A stretch of 64,000 nucleotides of DNA. Origin: Flavobacterium sp. SUN052 (GTDB lineage Bacteria > Bacteroidota > Bacteroidia > Flavobacteriales > Flavobacteriaceae). How positions within the stretch are numbered: position 1 is the stretch's first letter; each line of letters begins with the position of its first letter. The notes under the pieces were generated by a model, which ran no database searches, was not told the origin of the DNA, and saw nothing but the letters and a program-made list of their open reading frames with translations. The stretch covers positions 186,001 through 250,000 of the forward strand of contig NZ_JAPQNS010000001.1 in NCBI RefSeq assembly GCF_028867935.1. Reading direction: 5' to 3'. The translations under genes were made by a program, and so were the position numbers. This document shows, in pieces, positions 15,730 through 23,362 of the stretch.

Positions 15730-15915
15730 ATGAATGTTAAGCGCATTTTCGGCGTAGTCCTAACCCTACTTGGCCTGGTTGGCCTTCTTATGGGTGGCAA
15801 AGATATGATGGCAGGGGGTGTAGCCCAGTCATCTTGGGTATATCTTGGCCTCGGTGCCATTTTCTTCTTCACAGGCATTAGCCTGATCCGTACTACGGGA
15901 GATACAGCAAAATAA
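15730..15915 (+). CDS. Small membrane protein, unknown
   Basis: 61 residues from ATG 15730 with two membrane segments (about 5-22, FGVVLTLLGLVGLLMGG, and 34-53, VYLGLGAIFFFTGISLI) and a short polar tail. An in-frame ATG at 15691 would add 13 polar residues and cannot be excluded. Family not recognised. It is divergent from the gene at 15313-15621 and convergent with the nucleotidyltransferase, with a repeat element filling the convergent gap. Confidence 0.6.
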   Translation: MNVKRIFGVVLTLLGLVGLLMGGKDMMAGGVAQSSWVYLGLGAIFFFTGISLIRTTGDTAK

Positions 15916-15919
15916 CTTT

Positions 15920-16023
15920 TCAGTAAACAGTGAGCAGCCAACAATGAACAGTTTGCTCGTGCAAAACTCTTAAAGCGTAAGTAAACTTTTCACTGTTGGC
16001 TGCTCGTTGCTCATTATTCACTG
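15920..16023. repeat. Spacer-filling inverted repeat, CAGTGAGCAGT family (copy 3)
   Basis: GAGCAGCCAACAATGAACAGTTT on the left (about 15932-15954) pairs with a right segment at about 15983-16005, with two or three mismatches; the flanking AAACAGTGA (15925-15933) and TTCACTG words extend the pairing. The right end runs into the convergent nucleotidyltransferase gene and encodes its last residues (ISE) and the TAA stop. Confidence 0.8.
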
Positions 16024-16934
16024 ATCCACAATCCCGCCGGATACGCGCCTTCGTCGTGTAATTTTTGTAGAGCCGCCTGAACGGTCGGTTTATCTTCGGG
16101 ATACGTAACGCCAAACCAGGCTGAATGACTGCGAAAGACTTTACAGTGTCCTGTATCGGTCTGAATCAGCGTTGACATGATAGTCGGTATATAAAATTCA
16201 GCTTTAGGGGAGTCAATATTGGCTATAGCATAGCTTTCAAACTGCTTTTGCACCAGCGGGAAAACCGATGGCTTAAAGCCCCAGAAATTCATTGACACTG
16301 GGGTGTCGGGGGCTAACTCGTTTTTGTTTTCAGCTTCCTCAAATACAATTCGTCGGTCGGTCTCGCCGGTTTCTTCCTCGTAAATTTTGGTGCGCTCAAT
16401 CACCGATAGCAGGTTGCCATTTGGCCCTACAGAACATACTCCCCTCGATACTGAGCCGTTTTCCGACAGCGTATTCTTGACTTCATAACCCACCATCGCG
16501 TGGAGCCGGTCGTCGGTATCGGTGCGGAGAAAATCGCCTAATACCTGGAACGCTTCCTGTCCGTAGAAATCGTCGGCATTGATCACAGCAAAAGGTGTTG
16601 TTGTGTGGTCTTTAGCGCACAACATGGCATGCCCTGTTCCCCAGGGCTTTGTCCGTTTCACTTCGCCCGCTTCTTCAGGAACGTAAGAGCTTAACGCCTG
16701 AATTGCAAAGTCAACGTCAATTTTGCCTTTGAGTTTGGGCAGAAAAATTTCTTCAAAATCGGCCCGGAGTTCTTCCCGGATAATAAAAACGACTTTGCCA
16801 AAACCGGCGCGGATGGCGTCGAAGAGGGAATAGTCGATGATGGTTTCGCCGTGTGGACCAAACTGGTCGAGTTGCTTCACGCCACCATAGCGGCTGCCCA
16901 TACCGGCTGCCAGAATCAAGAGTGTTGGTTGCAT
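16014..16934 (-). CDS. Sugar nucleotidyltransferase-like protein
   Basis: 306 residues from ATG 16934; a longer upstream reading adds residues that do not match the family start. The N terminus PTLLILAAGMGSRYGG is the nucleotide-binding signature of NTP-transferase domains, with AVINADDFYG supplying the metal-binding aspartates. The related enzymes attach a nucleotide to sugar phosphates. It is shorter than glucose-1-phosphate thymidylyl or uridylyl transferases and has no acyltransferase extension. Its substrate cannot be deduced. It shares a 202-base divergent region with hmgA, which holds two palindromes. Confidence 0.8.
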   Translation of the reverse strand: MQPTLLILAAGMGSRYGGVKQLDQFGPHGETIIDYSLFDAIRAGFGKVVFIIREELRADFEEIFLPKLKGKIDVDFAIQALSSYVPEEAGEVKRTKPWGTGHAMLCAKDHTTTPFAVINADDFYGQEAFQVLGDFLRTDTDDRLHAMVGYEVKNTLSENGSVSRGVCSVGPNGNLLSVIERTKIYEEETGETDRRIVFEEAENKNELAPDTPVSMNFWGFKPSVFPLVQKQFESYAIANIDSPKAEFYIPTIMSTLIQTDTGHCKVFRSHSAWFGVTYPEDKPTVQAALQKLHDEGAYPAGLWISE

Positions 16935-16998
16935 TCGGTTGTTAATAAGCTCAATTCGCGAAAGTAAGAAAAAGGGCAACGTACCCGTATACAAATGG

Positions 16999-17016
16999 CA
17001 AATGGCTAGCCATTTG
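16999..17016. promoter_or_regulatory. 18-base perfect palindrome, candidate operator
   Basis: CAAATGGCTAGCCATTTG is a perfect palindrome centred 130 bases before the hmgA start and 75 bases before the divergent nucleotidyltransferase start. Its size and symmetry fit a dimeric regulator such as the MarR-type protein encoded at 20568-20999. Binding is inferred only. Confidence 0.45.
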
Positions 17017-17081
17017 ACCGTTCAATCAACTTAACATCAAGTTTTTTCCCGCTTTTGTTCAATAATTTAAAAATTGTTAGT

Positions 17082-17104
17082 ATAATTGTACGTTAAACAA
17101 TTAT
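17082..17104. promoter_or_regulatory. ATAATTGT-N7-ACAATTAT operator candidate upstream of hmgA
   Basis: Two perfect 8-base inverted half-sites (17082-17089 and 17097-17104) are separated by 7 bases and lie 33 bases before the hmgA ATG, overlapping the AT-rich promoter zone. AATTGT/ACAATT half-sites of this size are common among MarR-family operators, so repression of the tyrosine cluster by the local MarR protein is plausible. Confidence 0.5.
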
Positions 17105-17136
17105 TGTCTTAGCAATTAAATTGTAGCAATCCTATT

Positions 17137-18330
17137 ATGTTTTACCATACGCTCGGTCGCATTCCGCCAAAACGGCACACACAATTCGAGAAACCAACGA
17201 ATGCAGTGGGGGAGTCGTCGGGGCTATACTACGAACAGTTATTCGGGACCATTGGATTCGATGGCATGTCGTCGCTATTGTACCATGTTCACCGGCCAAC
17301 ACAAGTGAAGGCATTGCTCGATTCGGTGGATGTTGCCCCCAAGGTGGCCGTAGACAAAAACATGCTGGCTCGTAAATTATTGGGTTTTCAGGCGCAACCT
17401 GCTGAGGATGCTGGTCGTGCAGACTACCTGACTAGTCGGGTTCCCTTGCTGTTTAACAATGATTTGATTGTGGGTGTGGCGGCACCGCGTCAGTCGATGA
17501 CCGACTATTTCTACAAAAATGCCGATTCTGACGAACTGCTGTTTGTGCATCGCGGATCGGGTCGGTTACGAACCTTGCTGGGCACGATTCAATTTGGTTA
17601 CGGTGACTATCTGGTGATTCCGCGCGGTATGATTTATCAGATCGAGTTTGATACGACTGACGAAGAATGCCGCTTGTTATATGTGGAGTCGCACTCGCCG
17701 ATTTACACGCCCAAGCGCTACCGAAATCATTTTGGGCAATTATTGGAGCACTCGCCGTTTTGTGAGCGCGATATTCGCCGTCCGCAGGATCTGGAAACCC
17801 ACGATGAAACGGGCGATTTCATGATGAAAATCAAGAAGCAAGGCTCGCTGCACACGCTCGTGTACGCTACGCATCCGTTCGATGTGGTAGGGTGGGATGG
17901 CTACAATTTTCCGTACGCGTTCAACATTCAGAACTTTGAACCCATTACGGGTCGGGTGCATCAGCCACCGCCGGTTCATCAAACGTTTCAGACCGAAACA
18001 TTTGTGGTGTGTTCGTTTTGCCCACGACTGTACGATTACCACCCGAAGGCAATTCCGGCTCCGTATAATCACTCTAATATTGATTCTGACGAGGTGATCT
18101 ACTATGTGGATGGTGATTTTATGTCGCGCAACGACATTGCTCCCGGACACATTACCCTGCATCCCGGCGGCATTCCCCACGGTCCGGCACCAGGCGCTAT
18201 GGAACGCAGCATTGGCAAAACATCAACCGAAGAATACGCCGTGATGGTCGACACATTCCGGCCCCTGCAACTCACCGAACAGGCCCTGGCTGTAGACGAC
18301 GGGGTGTATTGGAAATCGTGGCTGGGGTAG
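17137..18330 (+). CDS. hmgA: Homogentisate 1,2-dioxygenase
   Basis: 397 residues. It opens the ring of homogentisate to maleylacetoacetate with a non-haem iron. The two-cupin core is visible, with the C-terminal metal-binding region NHSNIDSDEVIYYVDGDFM and HPGGIPHGPAPGAMERSIG, which carry the histidine and glutamate ligands. Length is that of short bacterial homologues; the first residues MFYHTLGRIPPKRHTQF are typical. It heads the phenylalanine/tyrosine degradation cluster and is followed by hppD, phhA, a MarR regulator and fahA in the same direction. Confidence 0.95.
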   Translation: MFYHTLGRIPPKRHTQFEKPTNAVGESSGLYYEQLFGTIGFDGMSSLLYHVHRPTQVKALLDSVDVAPKVAVDKNMLARKLLGFQAQPAEDAGRADYLTSRVPLLFNNDLIVGVAAPRQSMTDYFYKNADSDELLFVHRGSGRLRTLLGTIQFGYGDYLVIPRGMIYQIEFDTTDEECRLLYVESHSPIYTPKRYRNHFGQLLEHSPFCERDIRRPQDLETHDETGDFMMKIKKQGSLHTLVYATHPFDVVGWDGYNFPYAFNIQNFEPITGRVHQPPPVHQTFQTETFVVCSFCPRLYDYHPKAIPAPYNHSNIDSDEVIYYVDGDFMSRNDIAPGHITLHPGGIPHGPAPGAMERSIGKTSTEEYAVMVDTFRPLQLTEQALAVDDGVYWKSWLG

Positions 18331-18335
18331 ATGCA

Positions 18336-18419
18336 CTGGCGCGGGCATTTGCCCGTACCCACACATAAAAGCGAGCGTATGCTCGCATGATTTTAGGCAC
18401 GGGCAAATGCCCGCGCCAG
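18336..18419. repeat. 21-base perfect inverted repeat, hmgA-hppD spacer
   Basis: Arms 18336-18356 and 18399-18419 pair perfectly. Each arm contains the self-complementary GGGCATTTGCCC, so a cruciform or two separate hairpins are possible. The loop contains another hairpin, GCGAGC-GTAT-GCTCGC (18371-18386). The element fills the spacer between two cotranscribed genes. It has no T run. Confidence 0.95.
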
Positions 18420-18434
18420 AAAACATCAACAAAC

Positions 18435-19577
18435 ATGGAAACTCTCGAACTTATTGAACCACAAACTGCGGTGCCTAATGTGGCCCCCAACGACTTTTTG
18501 CCGCTCAACGGCACCGATTACCTCGAACTGTATGTGAGTAACGCCCGGCAGGCAGCTCATTATTTTCAAACGGCGTTTGGTTTTCAACCGCTGGCCTATG
18601 CCGGTTTGGAGACGGGACTGAAAGACCGTGAATCGTATGTAGTGGTGGAGGACAAAATTCGCCTGATTTTGACATCGCCCCTGCATAGCAATACCGACAT
18701 TGGGCGGCATATCGACCAGCATGGCGATGGGGTTCGGGTGGTGGCGTTGTGGGTTGATGATGCTACGTCGGCGTTTGAAGAAACGACCAGTCGGGGAGCA
18801 AAGCCGTTTATGAAACCAACCCGCGAAGAGGATGAGCACGGCTATGTAGTGCGGTCGGGCATTCATACCTACGGTGATACGGTACACATTTTTGTGGAGA
18901 GGAGCCACTATGAGGGGGTGTTTTTACCCGGATTTAAATCTTGGAATCCATACTATCAGCCGCCCGTGACGGGCCTGAAATACGTGGACCACATGGTAGG
19001 CAACGTGGGCTGGAATGAAATGAACACCTGGACGAAATTTTACGGCGAGGTAATGGGTTTCAACCAGTTGGTTTCGTTTGATGATAAAGACATTTCAACG
19101 GATTACACCGCTCTGATGAGTAAGGTAATGAGTAACGGTAACGGCCGTATCAAATTCCCCATCAATGAGCCAGCTGAAGGCAAGAAAAAGTCGCAAATTG
19201 AGGAGTACATCAACTTTTACGAGGGTTCCGGGATACAGCATATTGCTGTGGCAACCGATAACATTATCGAAACAGTGGTGGCCCTGCGCGACCGGGGTGT
19301 TGAGTTTTTGCGGGTGCCTGAAGCCTATTACGATGATCTGAAAGGCCGCATTGGTAAGATCGACGAAGAAATTGAAACGCTTCGTCCACTAGGTATTCTG
19401 GTTGACCGCGATGAAGAAGGTTATCTGCTTCAGATTTTCACCAAACCTGTTACTCCTCGCCCGACCTTATTCTTTGAAATCATTCAACGCAAAGGAGCCA
19501 AATCATTCGGCAAAGGCAATTTCAAAGCCCTTTTCGAAGCCATCGAACGCGAACAGGAACTGCGGGGAACATTGTAA
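18435..19577 (+). CDS. hppD: 4-hydroxyphenylpyruvate dioxygenase
   Basis: 380 residues from ATG 18435; upstream in-frame codons belong to the spacer repeat. It converts 4-hydroxyphenylpyruvate to homogentisate. Two vicinal-oxygen-chelate domains are present. The iron ligands are seen as His in KYVDHMVGNV, His in GIQHIAVAT and Glu in PTLFFEIIQRKGAKSFG, the C-terminal signature of the family. It lies directly downstream of hmgA, so both consecutive steps of the pathway are encoded together. Confidence 0.95.
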   Translation: METLELIEPQTAVPNVAPNDFLPLNGTDYLELYVSNARQAAHYFQTAFGFQPLAYAGLETGLKDRESYVVVEDKIRLILTSPLHSNTDIGRHIDQHGDGVRVVALWVDDATSAFEETTSRGAKPFMKPTREEDEHGYVVRSGIHTYGDTVHIFVERSHYEGVFLPGFKSWNPYYQPPVTGLKYVDHMVGNVGWNEMNTWTKFYGEVMGFNQLVSFDDKDISTDYTALMSKVMSNGNGRIKFPINEPAEGKKKSQIEEYINFYEGSGIQHIAVATDNIIETVVALRDRGVEFLRVPEAYYDDLKGRIGKIDEEIETLRPLGILVDRDEEGYLLQIFTKPVTPRPTLFFEIIQRKGAKSFGKGNFKALFEAIEREQELRGTL

Positions 19578-19585
19578 AAATTTAT

Positions 19586-19673
19586 GATTTTGGATGTCGG
19601 ATTTTGGATTTGTTGCTTGCACCAAATAGGGCTGTCGTATAAGCAACAAATCCAAAATCCGACATCCAAAATC
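19586..19673. repeat. 33-base perfect inverted repeat, hppD-phhA spacer
   Basis: Arms 19586-19618 and 19641-19673 are perfectly complementary over 33 bases with a 22-base loop. Each arm contains the word GGATTTTGGAT(G/T) twice, and one further copy of the complementary word continues to 19680. The element fills the gap between the hppD stop and the phhA ATG at 19683. As RNA it would form an exceptionally stable stem within the operon message. Confidence 0.97.
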
Positions 19674-19682
19674 CGACATCAA

Positions 19683-20453
19683 ATGAACCAAGCGTACAAT
19701 AAATATACCCCCGACGATCAGGCGGTTTGGAAACTGCTTTTTGAGCGTCAAATGGCTCAACTGCCCGGCCGGGCTAGTCAGGCCTACATGGATGGGATTG
19801 TGGCGACGGGTTTCCCGAACAGTGCCATTCCGAACTTTGATAAGGATCTGAACCCGCGTCTGCTGCCCCTGACGGGCTGGCGAGTGGTGGCGGTGCCGGG
19901 CCTGATTGGGAACCGTGAGTTTTTTGAGCTGATGGCCGACCGCCAATTTCCGGCTACGACCTGGCTCCGCACCCGCGACCAACTCGACTATATACAGGAA
20001 CCCGACATGTTTCACGACACGTTTGGTCATGTACCGGTACTAACCAATCAGCATTTTTGTAATTTTCTGGCCGCCCTAAGCTGGATTGCGTTGAACCACG
20101 TTGACCATGAAGAAGCGATTCAGATGATCGCTCAGCTGTATTGGTACACCGTTGAGTTTGGGTTGATTCAGGAGAAAGATGAATCGGGGAAACTAGCGTT
20201 GCGGATTTATGGCGGAGGTATTCTGTCGTCGCCGGGTGAGACGGTGTATGCACTGGAAAGCGACATTCCGAAGAGGATACCATATGACGTGGCAACCTTG
20301 CTACAAACCCCCTACGTCATCGACCATTTTCAGGAGCAGTATTTCGTGATCGACTCGTACGAACAACTGTATCACTCGGTACCCGAGATTGAAGCAAAAC
20401 TGGAAGAACTGTTGGCAGTGAGCAGTGAGCAGCGAACAGTTATCAGCAAGTGA
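19683..20453 (+). CDS. phhA: Phenylalanine 4-monooxygenase
   Basis: 256 residues from ATG 19683; the open frame upstream is repeat sequence. It hydroxylates phenylalanine to tyrosine with tetrahydropterin and non-haem iron. The iron ligands are in PDMFHDTFGHVPVL (two His) and YWYTVEFGLI (Glu), and ADRQFPATTWLRTRDQLDYIQEPD is the usual pterin-side motif. It supplies the entry step to the tyrosine pathway. The last twelve residues (AVSSEQRTVISK) are encoded by a CAGTGAGCAGT repeat arm and are unlikely to be part of the conserved fold. Confidence 0.95.
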   Translation: MNQAYNKYTPDDQAVWKLLFERQMAQLPGRASQAYMDGIVATGFPNSAIPNFDKDLNPRLLPLTGWRVVAVPGLIGNREFFELMADRQFPATTWLRTRDQLDYIQEPDMFHDTFGHVPVLTNQHFCNFLAALSWIALNHVDHEEAIQMIAQLYWYTVEFGLIQEKDESGKLALRIYGGGILSSPGETVYALESDIPKRIPYDVATLLQTPYVIDHFQEQYFVIDSYEQLYHSVPEIEAKLEELLAVSSEQRTVISK

Positions 20454-20566
20454 TTAATAGAGTAGGTAAAATTCAATATCTTTCCGGCTAATTGTAAACT
20501 ATTGGCTGCTCGCTAGTAAACTACTCATTGCTTACTGTTGGCTGCTCGCTGTTCACTGCTCACTGT
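20416..20566. repeat. Spacer-filling inverted repeat, CAGTGAGCAGT family (copy 4)
   Basis: The left arm (about 20416-20450) lies entirely inside the phhA coding end and pairs with 20531-20566 through CAGTGAGCAGTGA, CAGCGA and CAG blocks; the middle contains another partial complementary copy (20503-20529). The right arm stops just before the marR ATG (20568). Confidence 0.85.
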
Positions 20567-20567
20567 A

Positions 20568-20999
20568 ATGACGCACCCTTCAGACTCACGGGCGTACTTT
20601 TTTAAGATTGATACCACGATCAAGAAAATACGCAATGCCCTTCAAAAGCGCTTTTCCGATGCCGGTTTCGATCTCACTGTTGACCAGTGGGTAGTAATTG
20701 ATCATTTGCATCGGAACCCCGGTATTGCCCAGAGCACACTAGCTGAGTTAACTACCAAAGACGCGCCTACGGTGACGCGCATCATTGACCTATTAGCTAA
20801 AAAAGGATTGGTAGAACGACGCATGGCTGGCGACGACCGGCGTAAGTTTTTGGTGTTTCTGACGCCTGAAGGCGAAAAACTCTACGAACAAATGCTGCCT
20901 GACGTGGTTGAAATCAGGCGGCAGGGGTGGGGCAACCTCAGCGACGATGACTACCAGCATTTCGTTCGGATTATGGATGAGATCTATAACAACTTCTGA
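20568..20999 (+). CDS. MarR-family transcriptional regulator
   Basis: 143 residues from ATG 20568. Winged helix-turn-helix of the MarR type: dimerisation helices at both ends, recognition region GIAQSTLAELTTKDAPTVTRIIDLLAKKGLVER and the wing RRMAGDDRRKFLVFLTPEG. MarR proteins bind short palindromes as dimers and are released by small, often phenolic ligands. Its stop overlaps the fahA start by one base (TGATG), so it is embedded in the phenylalanine/tyrosine operon and likely autoregulates it, perhaps through the palindromes before hmgA. That link is inferred from position. Confidence 0.92.
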   Translation: MTHPSDSRAYFFKIDTTIKKIRNALQKRFSDAGFDLTVDQWVVIDHLHRNPGIAQSTLAELTTKDAPTVTRIIDLLAKKGLVERRMAGDDRRKFLVFLTPEGEKLYEQMLPDVVEIRRQGWGNLSDDDYQHFVRIMDEIYNNF

Positions 21000-22159
21000 T
21001 GTACGGCATCTTCTCATACGACATTGCCAGCCCCCGCGTGGGCTACAAACACGGCGATTATATTCTTGACCTGGAGCTGGTTTCGCTGCTAGGCTATTTC
21101 GAAGGCCTGAATGTTGGTCCAGCTATATTTGGTCAACCATTTCTCAACGATTTCATGGCCCTTGGTCGGGCCACCTGCCGGGCCGTTACTGAGCGGATAC
21201 GCAGTCTGCTAACGGACAATGAGAAGGGAGTCGTAATCTTTCACGATCAGGTGTTGATTCTGGCATCGCGGGCAACTCTGCATCTGCCCATCCGCGTGGG
21301 CGACTACACCGATTTTTATGCGGGCATCCACCATGCCGAAAATGTCGGGCGTATGTTTCGACCTAATGCCGAGCCACTTCTGCCTAATTACCGACACATG
21401 CCCATTGCTTACCACGGTCGCGCATCGAGTATCGTGGTATCGGGGACGCCCATTCGCCGACCAATGGGGCAGGGATTGGATGCTGATAATAAACCGGAGT
21501 TTCGGGCGTCGCAGTCGTTGGATTTTGAACTGGAACTGGGCTTGGTAATCGGAAAATCGTCACGGCTGGGCGAGCCAGTTCCGGTAGGAGAGGCTGAGGA
21601 GTACATTTTTGGTGTAGTGCTATTCAATGACTGGTCGGCCCGCGACATTCAACGGTGGGAATACCAGCCATTGGGCCCGTTTCTGGGTAAGAGCTTTGGC
21701 TCATCCATCTCGGCCTGGGTGTTGCCCTTTGATGATCTTGAACCTGCCCGCAATGCTGGTATGGAGCAAACGCCAACTCCCTTGCCGTATTTGCGGCAAA
21801 CAAAGCCAGCTAGCTTCGACGTTAGCCTGGAGGTTTTATTGAACGACACCGTTATTAGCCGAAGCAACGCCCGCTACCTGTATTGGTCGTTTGCCCAGAT
21901 GATAGCCCACCACACCAGCAACGGCTGCAACCTGAACGTGGGGGATGTTATGGCCACCGGCACCATCTCGGGGGCAGAAGATGGCTCCCTCGGATCATTA
22001 CTAGAAGTAAGCTGGAACGGCACCCGCCCCCTGAAACTATCTGATGGTTCTGAACGGACATTCTTACAGGATGGCGATACCGTGACAATGCGGGGATGGG
22101 TAGGTAAGGTAGAGCTAGGTGAGGTTAGTGGAGAAATTTTGCCCTTGTTCCAACTGTAG
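20999..22159 (+). CDS. fahA: Fumarylacetoacetase
   Basis: 386 residues. It hydrolyses fumarylacetoacetate to fumarate and acetoacetate, the final step of tyrosine degradation. Seen motifs: DFYAGIHHAENVGRMFRP, PIAYHGRASSIVVSG with the catalytic His, the metal site SLDFELELGLVIG with Glu ligands, FNDWSARDIQRWEYQPLGPFLGKSF and the C-terminal GTISGAEDGSLGSLLE. The start overlaps the MarR gene stop by one base. No maleylacetoacetate isomerase gene is visible in the cluster, so that step is encoded elsewhere or is non-enzymatic. Confidence 0.95.
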   Translation: MYGIFSYDIASPRVGYKHGDYILDLELVSLLGYFEGLNVGPAIFGQPFLNDFMALGRATCRAVTERIRSLLTDNEKGVVIFHDQVLILASRATLHLPIRVGDYTDFYAGIHHAENVGRMFRPNAEPLLPNYRHMPIAYHGRASSIVVSGTPIRRPMGQGLDADNKPEFRASQSLDFELELGLVIGKSSRLGEPVPVGEAEEYIFGVVLFNDWSARDIQRWEYQPLGPFLGKSFGSSISAWVLPFDDLEPARNAGMEQTPTPLPYLRQTKPASFDVSLEVLLNDTVISRSNARYLYWSFAQMIAHHTSNGCNLNVGDVMATGTISGAEDGSLGSLLEVSWNGTRPLKLSDGSERTFLQDGDTVTMRGWVGKVELGEVSGEILPLFQL

Positions 22160-22221
22160 AGCTGTATTATTGCTCCTGTTAGAAACGGAAATAGTAACCA
22201 CATCAAAAGCAAAGCTTACTC

Positions 22222-22701
22222 ATGAAATACATCTGCCTGTTGCTTGCCTGTTTTCTGAGTTTGATTCTTTGGTCGTGCGAAGATTGTGGTGTGCGAGGGG
22301 AGCCAATGGCTTATGTAAGTATTATTTCTAACACTCAGACACCATTTAGATTAGATACGGTTTTTGCTCTTCGATCTAGTCGCCCTTTCTTTTTGAGAAC
22401 AACTGCAGGAAGTGCATCAGCGAATTTTTATGCACCGCTTGATCTCAATGCTGATAGCACTCAATACGTGCTTTTGATTAACGGTCAGCGAGGCATTCTG
22501 ACAGTCCGATACAGACGAGAGTTCACCTATCGCAGTGAAACTTGTGGTTATGTGGTTGAATTAAGAGATCCAAAGTTACCCAAAAACGCAAGTTTTACAC
22601 TGGGCGACGCTTATTATGTGGCATATATGCAAAATTCGTTTACCCGCTCTATTTTAAGTCAGGGCTCCGAAACAGGCATCAATTTAAGTATTCGGTTATG
22701 A
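22222..22701 (+). CDS. Lipoprotein of unknown function, DUF6452-like
   Basis: 159 residues with a lipoprotein signal (lipobox WSC, Cys19), followed by EDCGVRGEPMAYVSI. The short signal, the Cys-rich start after the lipid-modified cysteine and pairing with an outer-membrane-like gene recall the Bacteroidota DUF6452/DUF6048 pair, but this is recognition by pattern and not a confirmed match. The body looks all-beta. It overlaps the next gene by four bases, so the two products are probably made together. It interrupts the tyrosine cluster, with no evident link to amino acid catabolism. Confidence 0.6.
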   Translation: MKYICLLLACFLSLILWSCEDCGVRGEPMAYVSIISNTQTPFRLDTVFALRSSRPFFLRTTAGSASANFYAPLDLNADSTQYVLLINGQRGILTVRYRREFTYRSETCGYVVELRDPKLPKNASFTLGDAYYVAYMQNSFTRSILSQGSETGINLSIRL

Positions 22702-23357
22702 ATAGAATCCTGTTGTTAATTGGCCTTTCGCTTTTCGCTTCTGCCATATGTGCTCAACCAGTCGATTCAATTCGTGCGCGTCCTCAAATCGGCATTGAGA
22801 TTTTACAGATGCCCTTCAACGCTATTTTGAATAAAAACTCCCGATCATTTCAATCGTTGATTGCCATTGAGCCGACGGTTTATATTGGGCTGAGAAATGC
22901 TACCCGGCGACTACTAATCCGGGGCGGTTATATTCAGTATTCAGATGCTAAGGGATTAGGAAACATTGAAATATCAGGTACGGGTGGTTATCTCAAAGCA
23001 GGTATAATAAGCCAACGTGCTAAATGGGTCAGCTTCGGGTTGTTAGGGACGATGTCCATTTGGGAGAGCAAAGGCGTTTATCGATTCGATGGCCCTATTT
23101 TTGGTGATTATCTTGGCCCTTTAGAGCCTAAAACAAACGTTAGTATGGGTGTTGAAGGGATAACCGAATTGTACGCCAGATTGGGAAGCCGGTTGTCGTT
23201 GGCAATTCCAATTCACTTAAACGTAGCTATTACGAGTTCACCAAGAGAATTTGTCGAACCGTATATACCGGGCGCTGCCTTCACTGCTGGCCTCTTTGGG
23301 GCGCCTTCGCTACGCATAGGCGCAGGCTTAAACCTGTACCTGCTCTACAAATTGTAA
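22698..23357 (+). CDS. Probable outer-membrane beta-barrel protein, DUF6048-like
   Basis: 219 residues, signal peptide 1-19 (ending ICAQ). The mature part has alternating amphipathic strands (AIEPTVYIGLRNATRRLLIRG, GYLKAGIISQRAKWVSFGLLG) and ends in aromatic-hydrophobic LNLYLLYKL, the usual signal for an outer-membrane barrel. Start ATGA overlaps the upstream lipoprotein gene. The two probably form an envelope pair. The function is unknown; the flavin reductase gene begins six bases downstream, so all may share one message. Confidence 0.65.
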   Translation: MNRILLLIGLSLFASAICAQPVDSIRARPQIGIEILQMPFNAILNKNSRSFQSLIAIEPTVYIGLRNATRRLLIRGGYIQYSDAKGLGNIEISGTGGYLKAGIISQRAKWVSFGLLGTMSIWESKGVYRFDGPIFGDYLGPLEPKTNVSMGVEGITELYARLGSRLSLAIPIHLNVAITSSPREFVEPYIPGAAFTAGLFGAPSLRIGAGLNLYLLYKL

Positions 23358-23362
23358 ACTTA

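Noticed and set aside
19584..19682. In-frame upstream extension of phhA by 33 residues
   Set aside because: The extension is encoded entirely by the 33-base inverted repeat, whose complementary strand gives a similar peptide. The ATG at 19683 matches the family start.
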